A stretch of DNA of 64,000 bases. Origin: Lachnospiraceae bacterium. Its GTDB lineage: Bacteria; Bacillota; Clostridia; Lachnospirales; Lachnospiraceae. How positions within the stretch are numbered: position 1 is the first letter of the stretch; every line of letters begins with the position of its first letter. A model generated the notes under the pieces. It searched no databases, was not told the origin of the DNA, and saw nothing but the letters and a program-made list of their open reading frames with translations. The position numbers and the translations under genes were made by a program. Location of the stretch: NCBI GenBank assembly GCA_021770345.1, contig JAETRD010000001.1, positions 1 through 64,000 on the forward strand, written 5' to 3'. Shown here piece by piece: positions 18,369-27,814 of the stretch.

Positions 18369-19613
18369 CTATTCGACAACCGTCCATTTCCCGAGAAATC
18401 CTCTTTTATATTTTGCCCGTTCTTCTCTCGCCCAGTCTAAATTAGAAGCCCTGTCCAAAAAAGCAACTCCTTTTTTAATATCTCTCGCAACGCCAAGCCC
18501 CTGTGCATAGATGAGGCCAAGCCCATAATTTTTCATATCGCTCTCGCCGGTTGTCTCCTCGAGAAGGCGCTTTGCCTGCGCCGCATCCCGCATACAGCCA
18601 AGTCCTTTCAGCTTCGCAACGGCGTGCATGTCGTTTGCCCAGCAGCTGCCACGCCGGTGAGCCTCCTCAAAGAGTTCCACCGCCCTTGCATAATTCTGCA
18701 TCACACCGTCGCCACCGTAAAAATACAGCTCTCCCAGACGGTTGTGACAGCCGTAATCGTCCTCGATGAGCCCCTCGGTCAGGTACCGCTCCGCAAGTCT
18801 CGCATTCTGCGCCATGCCCCTGCCCTGCAGCGCCGCTTTTCCGAGGCGGAAGCAGACGCTCTTTTGTCCGCCCTCATACGCTTTTGTCCACCAGTAGACA
18901 GCCTCCTCACATTTCCCGGCCTCCTCCAGATTGTTCCCGTGCCCCGCCTGAAAGGTCGGATAACCGTATTCCGCCCCGCGGCGGTCAATCTTTGCGGCCT
19001 CCTCCGGTCTTTTCGGCAGGATACCGTCATTTCCGTTTTCATAAAGCTGATACAGGTTATTTCCGCTTAAGTAGACGCCCGCGGCAAACGCTTTTTCAAA
19101 CCAGTCGACAGATTTGCGGTTTGCATCCCGGATAAAATCCAGCATCGCCGCTTTATTTCCGGCGATCTTTTTCACTGCCTCCTGCTCGATATCCAGGATA
19201 TCTCCCCAGAAATACACGTTTCCCACCATGTACTGGCAGAACGGCTCTCCGCCCTGCGCCTTCTCATAAATGACGTCAAATGCTTCTTTGAGATTCGCAA
19301 ACGGCATTTCACGCTTCGCCTGACTGTCAAATTCGCCGCACCGCATCGCACCCAAAACGCCCATCGCGCTGCCGCCGCGGATACTCTCGTGAATCAGCCG
19401 CTCTACCTTGTCGTCATCCTCCGGAAATCCGTGATATTTCCAGACATACTGCGGGCCGCTGTAGCACCGTGATAAGAGATACGCCGCATCGGCATCCCCG
19501 TTTTTGTATGCGCGCTCAAGCAGCGCAAAGCCCTCTTTTCCCCTCTGCTCCCGCAGCCTGTAATAGATCAGCTCCAATGCCTGTTCCACTTCATCGCTGA
19601 AAAACTTTCCCAT
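18369..19613 (-). CDS. Sel1-repeat (TPR-like) protein
   Basis: A 414-residue protein of tandem Sel1 repeats, each with 'A...L...Y..G.GV..D...A...L..A...G' spacing. Clear examples are 'FRLGKAALQGRGMAQNARLAERYL', 'LYFYGGDGVMQNYARAVELFEEA' and 'LIYAQGLGVARDIKKGVAFLDRAS' in the C-terminal half. There is no signal peptide or membrane segment, so it is cytosolic. Such repeats are protein-binding scaffolds. The start at 19613 follows GGAGG and is preferred to the longer frame. It sits between the hybrid kinase (31 bases upstream) and hisS, so a signalling role is possible but unproven. Confidence 0.8.
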   Translation of the reverse strand: MGKFFSDEVEQALELIYYRLREQRGKEGFALLERAYKNGDADAAYLLSRCYSGPQYVWKYHGFPEDDDKVERLIHESIRGGSAMGVLGAMRCGEFDSQAKREMPFANLKEAFDVIYEKAQGGEPFCQYMVGNVYFWGDILDIEQEAVKKIAGNKAAMLDFIRDANRKSVDWFEKAFAAGVYLSGNNLYQLYENGNDGILPKRPEEAAKIDRRGAEYGYPTFQAGHGNNLEEAGKCEEAVYWWTKAYEGGQKSVCFRLGKAALQGRGMAQNARLAERYLTEGLIEDDYGCHNRLGELYFYGGDGVMQNYARAVELFEEAHRRGSCWANDMHAVAKLKGLGCMRDAAQAKRLLEETTGESDMKNYGLGLIYAQGLGVARDIKKGVAFLDRASNLDWAREERAKYKRGFLGKWTVVE

Positions 19614-19644
19614 ATGACTCCTCCGTTTTATCCACCTGTACTTA

Positions 19645-22188
19645 TCAACAATGTTCCACTTTATCCGGAATCCATTTCCGTATTTTGCCGTATATCTCTT
19701 CGAGATCAATGGGTTTCGGCAGGAAATCACTCATCCCGATGCGCAGATATTCCTCTCTCTGCTCTCTTGCCGTATTGCCGGTCAATGCGATAACCGGAAG
19801 CCTTTTATAAAATTCTCCTTCCAGTTTTCGGATTTCCTTTACCGCTTCCACACCGTCCATAACCGGCATCAGATGATCCATAAACACAAGATCGTACTCT
19901 TTTTCCTGAATCATCCGAAGCGCCTGCTTTCCGTCCGACGCAGTTTCGATCTGCATCATCAGCGGTTTGAGCATTTCTTCCGCAATCATTCGGTTAATCT
20001 CATTGTCATCCACAATCAGAATACGGGCGCCGGGAACCGTAAATTCCAGATTCTGCTCCTCGACTTCTTCCGCCTCACGCTCAAAAACGCGCGGGCACAT
20101 CCCCTCCGCAGAATCCCGCTCCTCAATCAGGTTGCAGAAATTGTAGCCATACAGCGGTTTATTGACGACGCGCATATCCTCCGGAAACAGGTTTTCCCTC
20201 ATAGGATTTTGCACGCCGCAGCAGACTGCATGTAAATCCGACAACCGCTCCAGCTCCTCATCCCCCGGCGGTTCCGGTATGTCCGTAAGGTAAAAGACCG
20301 GCCGGCCGGTATCTTCCTCAGACGGGATATCCTCCGTGTATGTCAGGTGATAACGGCGGCACAATTCCCTTAACGCCTCCTGTACGAGGGTATTTTTCAT
20401 TCTGCCGATAACCGTCGCACGAAAATCGTCCGCAAGACATACAGCCCTTTTTGGTTCGATAATCTTTTGGTGAATCGTGAAATAAAATTCGCTGCCCGTC
20501 CCGTACTCACTCGATACGCCGATCTCCCCCTTCATCAGTTCCACAAACTGTCTGGCAAGCGATAATCCAAGTCCCGTTCCCTCTTTGTGATGATTCCTTT
20601 TGGAATCCACCTGCTGGAAAGAGCCGAACAGTTTACCGATGTCCTCTTCGCGGATTCCCTGTCCGGTATCCTTTACCGTAATAAGCAGCTCTGCATCGTC
20701 CCCGACGATCCCGTTGATTTTCACAGTCAGAAGGATATAGCCCTCCTCCGTAAATTTGGAGGCATTATTCATGAGGTTAATGATAATCTGCCGAATCCGC
20801 AGAGCATCCCCATACAGGCGGGCCGGAATATCCGGATCAATGTCAAAAAGCAGCTCTACCGGCTTATCGCCGATGCGGTTTAAGATCATCATACCCAGAT
20901 CCCCGAGCAGCGGCATCAGATCATATTCCTCCTCCACCAGCTCCATCTTGCCGGCTTCGATCTTTGAAAGATCCAAAAGGTCATTGATCATCGCAAGCAG
21001 TGCATTTCCCGAGTTCTGTATATTCAACAGATACTCCCTGTCCTGCCTGGAGCGCTCTTTTCGCAGCATCAGCTGCGTAATGCCCACAATCGCATTCATC
21101 GGCGTGCGGATTTCATGGGATACATTGGATACAAATGCGGACTTTGCCTGATTTGCGGCATCCGCATGCTTTTTTTCTTCCTGCACCCGTTTTATCAGCT
21201 CATATTGCTCCGTGACATCGACAAGAAACATGCTGTAACCGGATATTTTGTCTTTCTCCCGGATTTCCATTACCTTTTTCCGGTAATGCTTTCCCTGAAT
21301 CTGCGGTACCTTTTCCTCATTCGTAAAAAGCCGGTACATATCCCCGGATACCGTTTCGTTCAGGAGCTTATAATCCAGCTCCGGAAAGATTTTCTTCGCA
21401 TACGCGTTGGAATCCAGATACCCGTACATTTCGTCTACGATGACAAACGCGTCCTGCATCTGCTCAAACACCCATTTCTGCCCCAATTCCGTAATTCCGA
21501 AAAAATCATCGCGATGTACGCCAATGATGACGGACAGAATGGACAGCGACGCAAAAATCGGAACAATATCAAACGGTATATCAACCAGCAGCATGACAAC
21601 CAGAGATACAAAAATGACAGCCTGCGCCCCCGCCAGCATTGCGAGATGCTCTCGTTCCGACTTAATCTGTACCCTGAATATACGCACTGTCGTGTAAATC
21701 ATTCCGCAGCCCAGAATCATGCACATTATGCAGTAACGTACCATATATAAAGTGCCGGGAACGTACTCTGTCAGCACCAGTCCGAGCGCTTCATCATGAC
21801 GAAATTCCAGCCGTTCGAAAACGAGATGCCTTAAGCCGTCAATCCAGACTGCGGACAGAAACAGGAAATCCTGCACACACCAGAAGATCAGCAGTATCTG
21901 TGTCCACCTGTAATGCTTTAACTTCAGATAATACCACAGAAACAGGCCAAACATCAGATAAAAAGTCACATTTCCGACATATTCCATTTTCAGCGCGATC
22001 AGCGCGCCCTCTTCCGTCTTCGTCCCAAGCAGCAGCAGGTAACTCCCATTGATAATCAGACAGCCGTAATTCGCCAGCAAAAGGTACATAGAGCTGCGTG
22101 TCTGCGTCCTTCTGCCAAGAATAAAGCATCCGGCAAGAGGGACACATATACCGATTAACTGCACGATACGAAACAATACACGAATCAT
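19645..22188 (-). CDS. 7TM hybrid histidine kinase with C-terminal receiver
   Basis: An 847-residue sensor. Residues 1-225 hold about seven membrane segments of the histidine-kinase N-terminal 7TM type. A PAS-like region (about 245-340) follows. The HisKA phosphoacceptor 'SNVSHEIRTPMNAIVG' and an HATPase domain with N box 'NLMNNASKFTEEG', 'DTGQGI' and 'GTGLGLSLARQF' come next. A ~115-residue segment with no phosphoacceptor Asp looks like a degenerate receiver, and a normal receiver ends the protein ('ILIVDDNEIN', 'DLVFMDHLMPVMDGVEAV', 'ALTGNT', 'LPKPI'). The ATG overlaps the hemZ stop (ATGA). No output regulator is adjacent. Confidence 0.9.
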   Translation of the reverse strand: MIRVLFRIVQLIGICVPLAGCFILGRRTQTRSSMYLLLANYGCLIINGSYLLLLGTKTEEGALIALKMEYVGNVTFYLMFGLFLWYYLKLKHYRWTQILLIFWCVQDFLFLSAVWIDGLRHLVFERLEFRHDEALGLVLTEYVPGTLYMVRYCIMCMILGCGMIYTTVRIFRVQIKSEREHLAMLAGAQAVIFVSLVVMLLVDIPFDIVPIFASLSILSVIIGVHRDDFFGITELGQKWVFEQMQDAFVIVDEMYGYLDSNAYAKKIFPELDYKLLNETVSGDMYRLFTNEEKVPQIQGKHYRKKVMEIREKDKISGYSMFLVDVTEQYELIKRVQEEKKHADAANQAKSAFVSNVSHEIRTPMNAIVGITQLMLRKERSRQDREYLLNIQNSGNALLAMINDLLDLSKIEAGKMELVEEEYDLMPLLGDLGMMILNRIGDKPVELLFDIDPDIPARLYGDALRIRQIIINLMNNASKFTEEGYILLTVKINGIVGDDAELLITVKDTGQGIREEDIGKLFGSFQQVDSKRNHHKEGTGLGLSLARQFVELMKGEIGVSSEYGTGSEFYFTIHQKIIEPKRAVCLADDFRATVIGRMKNTLVQEALRELCRRYHLTYTEDIPSEEDTGRPVFYLTDIPEPPGDEELERLSDLHAVCCGVQNPMRENLFPEDMRVVNKPLYGYNFCNLIEERDSAEGMCPRVFEREAEEVEEQNLEFTVPGARILIVDDNEINRMIAEEMLKPLMMQIETASDGKQALRMIQEKEYDLVFMDHLMPVMDGVEAVKEIRKLEGEFYKRLPVIALTGNTAREQREEYLRIGMSDFLPKPIDLEEIYGKIRKWIPDKVEHC

Positions 22189-23738
22189 AGTCTTTCTCCC
22201 GGCACCGCATTGCACGGAGCGCATAAAAAGCGTTTCTTTCTCTCAATCATTTCGTCAATTCTCTCAATGTACCGGGCAACGTCCTTCACATTCTCGCACC
22301 TGCTGATCTGTCTGTCGGAGACAACCCGTTTTGAAATACTGCCCGCGCCAAGCGCCACAATATCCTGCTTTTCCTCCATAATCAGTACATTGTAGACCCC
22401 GGCCTTTCCCGGGCGCGCATAGCCCACATTCTCAAGATTTCCGGCCATGCTCTTCTGGCGGTAGAGGTAATAGGGCAAAAGCCCTGTCTTAGCCGCGTAC
22501 TCCGCCGCAAGGTCCATATGCTCCTGCGTGTTTATCATCTGATAGTCTCTGTAGTCCTCGCGGAACATCGTAAGCCGCGCCGCGCGCTTCAACGCAAGGG
22601 AGTGCACCGTGATATTATCGGGGCGAAGCGCGCACAGCTGCTCCAATGTCTCCCGCACATCGGAGAGCGTCTCCCCCGGCAGGCCCATTATTAAATCCAT
22701 ATTTATATTGTCAAACCCAAGCTCTCTTGCCATATGAAAGCTGTCTCTCGTCTGCTGCACCGTGTGGTGCCGTCCGATGATCCGCAGCGTCTCCTCCTTC
22801 ATCGTCTGGGGATTGATGGAGATGCGCGAGACACCGTGCCGCCGCAGCACCGCAAGCTTCTCTTTCGTGATGCTGTCCGGCCTTCCGGCTTCCACCGTAA
22901 ATTCAAGGCAATCCGACAAATCAAAACTGCATTTAATTTTCTGGATCAATCTGTCAAGCTGATGCGGCTCCAACGTCGTCGGGGTACCTCCTCCGATATA
23001 GACCGCATTCAGATGTTTGGACGCATATTTCACCGCGACAAAATCAATCTCCCGCTCCAGCGCGTCCAGATACGCATCCACGCGTTTTGCCCAGGCATGC
23101 AGCGGGTAGGAGGTAAACGAACAATACAGACAGGTCGTCGGGCAGAACGGAATCCCGATATACAGGCTGTAACCGTTCTTATAGTCAATGTTCCGGAGCA
23201 ATTCCAGTTCCCGCTCTGCGATATCGATCGACAGCTCCGTCTTCCCGTCGGAAGTCCCGTATGTCTCTTTCATGTACCGCCGGATTTCGTCCCGGGTCTT
23301 TCCCTGCTCCAAAAACTTCATCGGAATTTTGGTCGGCCGGATCCCGGTCAGCGTTCCCCACGGAAGCTCCTGCCCCGTATGCGCCGCTAAAAGCCGGTAC
23401 AGGTTTTGCTTCAGCCGATTTTTCGTGTCCGCCCGGTCGGCAAAGTCCACCGCAAACGAACACTCCGGCCAGACGGCGCCGCCGTCCCCGCTCTCCTGCC
23501 AGGTAATCCGGATATGCCCCGGCAAATGCAGATCGCCGGGCGCTTTATCTCCCGGGCTGGATTCCGGCACGTCCCACCCGAGGTATGTAATCCGCATCTC
23601 CCAGAGAAGCGGCTCCGTGCAGTCCTTCTCCTCCGCCGTCACACGGACCGTCTCCCCCGGATAGAATGCTTTAATCAGAGAATGAATGTCATACTCAAAC
23701 TCCGGCCTGTTTAATTTCACCGTTATCATCATCGTCAT
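22185..23738 (-). CDS. hemZ: Coproporphyrinogen dehydrogenase HemZ-type radical SAM enzyme
   Basis: A 517-residue radical SAM protein. The cluster motif 'CPTTCLYCSF' (CxxxCxxC) is at about residues 197-206. 'AVYIGGGTPTTLEP', 'EFTVEAGRPDSI' and 'ISINPQTMKEETLRIIGRHHT' are the usual HemN/HemZ SAM-binding and barrel strands. The ~170-residue N-terminal extension separates HemZ from the shorter HemW. HemZ is annotated as an oxygen-independent oxidase in haem synthesis, but clostridia often lack that pathway, so the true substrate is uncertain. It overlaps both neighbours by four bases. Confidence 0.9.
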   Translation of the reverse strand: MTMMITVKLNRPEFEYDIHSLIKAFYPGETVRVTAEEKDCTEPLLWEMRITYLGWDVPESSPGDKAPGDLHLPGHIRITWQESGDGGAVWPECSFAVDFADRADTKNRLKQNLYRLLAAHTGQELPWGTLTGIRPTKIPMKFLEQGKTRDEIRRYMKETYGTSDGKTELSIDIAERELELLRNIDYKNGYSLYIGIPFCPTTCLYCSFTSYPLHAWAKRVDAYLDALEREIDFVAVKYASKHLNAVYIGGGTPTTLEPHQLDRLIQKIKCSFDLSDCLEFTVEAGRPDSITKEKLAVLRRHGVSRISINPQTMKEETLRIIGRHHTVQQTRDSFHMARELGFDNINMDLIMGLPGETLSDVRETLEQLCALRPDNITVHSLALKRAARLTMFREDYRDYQMINTQEHMDLAAEYAAKTGLLPYYLYRQKSMAGNLENVGYARPGKAGVYNVLIMEEKQDIVALGAGSISKRVVSDRQISRCENVKDVARYIERIDEMIERKKRFLCAPCNAVPGERL

Positions 23739-24364
23739 AAATACGGATTATACATCCGCTCCGTTCCAATCGTTGTAATTTCGTTATGCCCCGGATACAC
23801 CGTCACATCGTCCGGCAGCGTCATCAGCTTTTCTCTGATCGAGCGCACCAGGTCGGCCATGCTGCCGCGCGGGAAATCCGTGCGCCCGACCGACTGCGCA
23901 AACAGCGTATCCCCGACAAACAATACGTTCTGATAGGAGAAGAAATAACAGCAGCCTCCCACCGTATGTCCCGGTGTGTGAAGCACCCGGATATGGAAAC
24001 CTGCCAGATCGATTTCCTCCTCGTCCTTCAGATAACAGTCCACATGGTAAGACAGCGTTTTTCCTTCCCATCCGCTCAAATTCAAATCAGGATTTTCTAA
24101 AGTCTCCCGCTCCTTTTCCAGCGCATAAATTTTGATATCGAATTGTTTTGCAAGCTCTTCGGCCGCTCCAGCATGGTCAAAATGGCCATGTGTGAGTAAA
24201 ATTGCAACAGGTTTTAACTTTTCTTCCCCGATAATTTTCGCGAGTTTCCCCGCGCTTGCCCCGGGGTCCACAATCAGCGTTTCCCCGTTCTCCTCATTGA
24301 CGGCAAAATAGCAATTTGTCTGAACCGGCCCTACCACATACTGTTCCACTCTCATCTGAACCAT
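23735..24364 (-). CDS. Metallo-beta-lactamase fold hydrolase (glyoxalase II-like)
   Basis: A 209-residue hydrolase with the metal-binding motif 'THGHFDHAG' at about residues 58-66, further ligands in 'LHTPGHTVGGCCYF' and 'VGDTLF', and the last His in 'VYPGHNE'. The set of ligands is complete for two metal ions. The compact form without the glutathione-binding domain is common in Firmicutes and is often called hydroxyacylglutathione hydrolase, although such bacteria usually lack glutathione. The stop overlaps the hemZ start (ATGA). Confidence 0.9.
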   Translation of the reverse strand: MVQMRVEQYVVGPVQTNCYFAVNEENGETLIVDPGASAGKLAKIIGEEKLKPVAILLTHGHFDHAGAAEELAKQFDIKIYALEKERETLENPDLNLSGWEGKTLSYHVDCYLKDEEEIDLAGFHIRVLHTPGHTVGGCCYFFSYQNVLFVGDTLFAQSVGRTDFPRGSMADLVRSIREKLMTLPDDVTVYPGHNEITTIGTERMYNPYL

Positions 24365-24403
24365 AATTCCCCCTCATTTCCAACTGCCTTTGTACCTGTC
24401 AGG

Positions 24404-24464
24404 TTTGTGCAGGCACAAATTCCAGAATATGTGAATAGGATTTGCACAGCAAATCCTATTCACA
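24404..24464 (-). terminator. Two hairpins between relA and the metallo-hydrolase gene
   Basis: The larger one has perfect 16-base arms TGTGAATAGGATTTGC (24430-24445) and GCAAATCCTATTCACA (24449-24464) with a 3-base loop, three bases after the relA stop codon. A smaller TTTGTGC/GCACAAA hairpin (24404-24419) follows on the minus strand. There is no T-tract, so it may stabilise the relA mRNA end rather than terminate. Confidence 0.55.
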
Positions 24465-24466
24465 TT

Positions 24467-26827
24467 TCAGCCTGTCGTCCGCTCTATATCGATCACGCTC
24501 TCCACCTGGCGCAGACGGTCAATCAGGCTGTTTAACTCCGCCCGTCCCTTTGTGGAAAACGCCACGTCAATCGTCGCCACCCCCTGCTTGTTCGTCTTTG
24601 TGTTCATGCCGTTGATGTTGATCTCCCGCTCGGTAAAGACCTTTGTGATATCCACCAGAAGGCCGGTGCGGTCATTGCCGAATATCTTAATCTCCGCCAG
24701 ATAAAGGCCGTTCCCCTCCTTGTCTCCCTCGTGCTGCCACTCGGCGTCGATCAGACGCTCCCGCTCCGTCTCAGAGAGATTGATCATATTGATACAGTCG
24801 GTGCGGTGAATCGATACGCCGCGTCCTCTGGTCACGAAGCCGACAATCTCATCCCCCGGAACCGGGCTGCAGCACTTGGAAAAGTGAACCGCCACATCAT
24901 AAAGTCCCTTGACGATGATGCCGCTCTTCGAGCGTTTCTCCGGCGCCTTGCCCCTGTTCTCCGCGATGGTCTGCATCACTTCCTCGTCCGTGATATGCGC
25001 GAGGTGATCCTTTCGATACTCCTCGTACATCCGGTTTACGATCTGCCCCTCCTTGAGGCCGCCGTGCCCCACGGTCGCAAGACACGAATTCCAGTCGTGG
25101 AAGCCGTATTTGCGCATAATTTTATTCTGGTATTCCGGTTTGTTGATATCCGGGAAATTGATTCCCTTCGCTTTGGCGCTGTTTATCAGAAGTTCTTTTC
25201 CGCGGATAATATTTTCTTCCTTTAACTCGCTGCGGAACCACTGGTTGATCTTGTTCTTCGCCTGCGTGCTCTTTACGATGTTCAGCCAGTCCCTGCTCGG
25301 CCCTTTGGAATTCTGGGATGTGACCACTTCAATCCGATCCCCGTTCTGAATCACATAGTCGATCGGCACAAGCTTTCCGTTCACCTTCGCACCGACCATC
25401 CGGTTGCCCACCGCGGAATGGATGCTGTACGCGAAATCAATCGGTGTGGAGCCGCTCGGCAGATTTTTCACGTCTCCGGTCGGCGTAAAGCAGAACACTG
25501 TGTCGTTGTACAGATCCAGATCGCTCTTTAGCAGGCTCATAAATTCCCGGTTGTCGGACAGATCCTGCTGCCATTCCAGAATCTGGCGCAGCCAGCTTAG
25601 CTTCTCCTCCTCGGTCACCGTCATCGGCGCGGGAGTCCCGCCGCTGTTGCTGGCCTCTTTATATTTCCAGTGCGCCGCGATTCCGTACTCCGCGGTGCGG
25701 TGCATTTCAAACGTCCGGATCTGAATCTCAAACGGCTGCCCGGTCGGTCCGATCAGCGTGGTATGCAAAGACTGATACATATTGGGTTTCGGCATCGCAA
25801 TATAATCTTTGATGCGCCCCGGAATCGGCTTATACATCTCGTGCATCACGCCGAGCGCCGCGTAGCAGTCTCTGATAGAGTCCACGATAATGCGGATGGC
25901 AAACAGATCATAAATCTGGTCAAGCGTCTTGTCCTGATTCACCATTTTCTTGTAGATGCTGAAAAAATGCTTTGCCCTGCCGTCTATCTGCGCTTTGATT
26001 CCCGCATCTTCAATGTGCCTGCGCACCTCCTCGACAAGGCTCTGTATATATTCCTCCCGCACGCTCTTGCGCTGGGCAATCTGGCGTCCCAGCTCATTGT
26101 ATGCCTCCGGCTCTAAATATTTCAGCGACAGATCGTCGAGTTCGATTTTGATTTTGGAGATGCCGAGCCGCTGGGCAATCGGGCAGTAAATCTCCTGCGT
26201 CTCCCTCGCAATGCGCAGCTGCGCCTCCACCGACTGATATTTGAGCGTGCGCATATTGTGAAGACGGTCCGCAAGCTTGATCATGATGACGCGGATGTCC
26301 TTTGCCATCGCGAGGAACATCTTGCGCAGATTTTCCGCCTGCATCTCAAGGCGTTCCGCCGAGCGCTCCTTCGGATCCGTCGTATGATCGGTAAAATGCA
26401 GATGCTGCAGCTTTGTCACTCCGTCCACGAGAAGAAACACCTCGTCGCCGAACTCACGGCGCATCTCCCCGTCGGTCATAACGGTATCCTCAAGCACATC
26501 ATGGAGGAGACCGGCCGCTATCGTTTCCTTGTCTAATTCCAGAGATGCCAGAATAATCGCCACAGACAACGGATGGATAATATAGGGTTCTCCCGATTTG
26601 CGCACCTGTCCCTCATGCGCATTGTACGCCACTCGGTACGCCCTCTCGATCAGAGAAGTGTCCGCCGAAGGATGGTACTTGTGAACGCCCACGATCAGTT
26701 CCTCAAACAGCTCCTCCGGACTCTTAAACTCCTCGGAAGCGCTCCGCTCCTCCGCCTCTTTTATCGTATTATTTTCCGTATTCTGTGTTCCCGTTTCCTC
26801 TGTGCGAATCTCTGACATGTACTTCAC
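24467..26827 (-). CDS. relA: Bifunctional (p)ppGpp synthetase/hydrolase (RelA/SpoT)
   Basis: A 786-residue Rel protein that makes and degrades (p)ppGpp. The HD hydrolase domain ('HPLSVAIILA', 'GLLHDVLEDT') is at about residues 75-200. The synthetase domain includes 'YDLFAIRIIVDSIRDCYAALGVMH', 'KDYIAMPKPNMYQSLHTT' and 'FEIQIRTFEMH'. The TGS domain ('VFCFTPTGDVKNLPSGSTPIDFAYSIHS') and a C-terminal ACT domain after 'HFSKCCSPVPGDEI' complete it. All parts are intact. It may start at the internal MSEIRTEE (26818). A normal monocistronic stringent-response gene; translation would respond to amino-acid stalling. Confidence 0.96.
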   Translation of the reverse strand: MKYMSEIRTEETGTQNTENNTIKEAEERSASEEFKSPEELFEELIVGVHKYHPSADTSLIERAYRVAYNAHEGQVRKSGEPYIIHPLSVAIILASLELDKETIAAGLLHDVLEDTVMTDGEMRREFGDEVFLLVDGVTKLQHLHFTDHTTDPKERSAERLEMQAENLRKMFLAMAKDIRVIMIKLADRLHNMRTLKYQSVEAQLRIARETQEIYCPIAQRLGISKIKIELDDLSLKYLEPEAYNELGRQIAQRKSVREEYIQSLVEEVRRHIEDAGIKAQIDGRAKHFFSIYKKMVNQDKTLDQIYDLFAIRIIVDSIRDCYAALGVMHEMYKPIPGRIKDYIAMPKPNMYQSLHTTLIGPTGQPFEIQIRTFEMHRTAEYGIAAHWKYKEASNSGGTPAPMTVTEEEKLSWLRQILEWQQDLSDNREFMSLLKSDLDLYNDTVFCFTPTGDVKNLPSGSTPIDFAYSIHSAVGNRMVGAKVNGKLVPIDYVIQNGDRIEVVTSQNSKGPSRDWLNIVKSTQAKNKINQWFRSELKEENIIRGKELLINSAKAKGINFPDINKPEYQNKIMRKYGFHDWNSCLATVGHGGLKEGQIVNRMYEEYRKDHLAHITDEEVMQTIAENRGKAPEKRSKSGIIVKGLYDVAVHFSKCCSPVPGDEIVGFVTRGRGVSIHRTDCINMINLSETERERLIDAEWQHEGDKEGNGLYLAEIKIFGNDRTGLLVDITKVFTEREININGMNTKTNKQGVATIDVAFSTKGRAELNSLIDRLRQVESVIDIERTTG

Positions 26828-26902
26828 CTACTTCATCCATCATTTTTTATTCCAATATTATATTTTATTTCCTTATAAAATGCAACGCCGCCCGCAAAAA
26901 AA

Positions 26903-27811
26903 TCAGGGGCCGGCCTGTATCAGGTCAAGCACATAGCGTTTCATCGTCTTATCCCCGATCGTCAAAAACTCGCGGAAAGCAAAGCCCAGCCGCTCCGCCA
27001 GATGCTCCGATACGACGTTTCCCTCCTCGATCAGACAGTTCAGGCGATTCATCGCAAGCTCTCTTTTCACATAAGAGATAATCGCCTCACAGACCTCTGC
27101 GGCATAGCCCTGTCTCTGATACGGCACGCCGATGGCATAGCCCAGTTCAGGCTCGCCGTCGAGCTCCTCCCGCGGTTCCACGCCGGCTCGCCCGATCAGA
27201 CGGCCCGTACGCTTCTCACATACAATCCACATCCCATAACCGTAGAACGGATATACCGTGCGGATGTAAGCCTGCTGATATTCGCGTTCCTCTTCATAGT
27301 CATAGAGCGGTTCTATGTAATCCGTCATTCCCTCCCCGGCGTACAGCACAAACAGCTCATCCAGATATTTCATGGAAAATTCTTTGACTACACAGCGCTC
27401 TGTCTCGCAGATCGTCCAGGGGATCCCGTGATGCCGCTCATAGACACGGCGCAGAAAAGTCCATCCGACCTCGTCAAAGCCTTCCACATACATATCCGGT
27501 TTGCCGCAGTCTTCCGGCGTCTCCGGTGACAGGTAACATACCGATGCCATCCCAAGCCGCCGTGCATCTGCAAGCTGTACGGCATCCCCGGAAATCAAAA
27601 GGCTCTCTTTCGGCGGATAATCCGACAGAAGAGCAGCCTCTAAAATAGAATTCAAATTATATTTTCCTGTATTTTTCTCCCGCTTCTCACACGGTTTCAC
27701 GAGCTTCACAAGCTGCGCGCACTGCACGTCCTCCCCCGACAGGTTTTCCATCAAAAGCATTTCCTGATGTTCGGGAAGTTCTCCAAGAATAATATATTTT
27801 AAATTTAACAT
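26903..27811 (-). CDS. GNAT acetyltransferase with HAD-like N-terminal part
   Basis: A 302-residue protein. The C-terminal half (about 140-295) is a GNAT domain: 'GMWIVCEKRTGRLIGRAGV', then 'ELGYAIGVPYQRQGYAAEV' (acetyl-CoA binding loop) and 'VSEHLAERLGFAFRE'. The N-terminal ~120 residues resemble the end of a HAD-type hydrolase ('LLISGDAVQLADARRLGMASVCYL'). The usual DxDxT catalytic motif was not seen, so this part may be structural or regulatory. It follows the anti-sigma gene by three bases and is probably in the same operon. The acyl acceptor is unknown. Confidence 0.75.
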   Translation of the reverse strand: MLNLKYIILGELPEHQEMLLMENLSGEDVQCAQLVKLVKPCEKREKNTGKYNLNSILEAALLSDYPPKESLLISGDAVQLADARRLGMASVCYLSPETPEDCGKPDMYVEGFDEVGWTFLRRVYERHHGIPWTICETERCVVKEFSMKYLDELFVLYAGEGMTDYIEPLYDYEEEREYQQAYIRTVYPFYGYGMWIVCEKRTGRLIGRAGVEPREELDGEPELGYAIGVPYQRQGYAAEVCEAIISYVKRELAMNRLNCLIEEGNVVSEHLAERLGFAFREFLTIGDKTMKRYVLDLIQAGP

Positions 27812-27814
27812 TTT

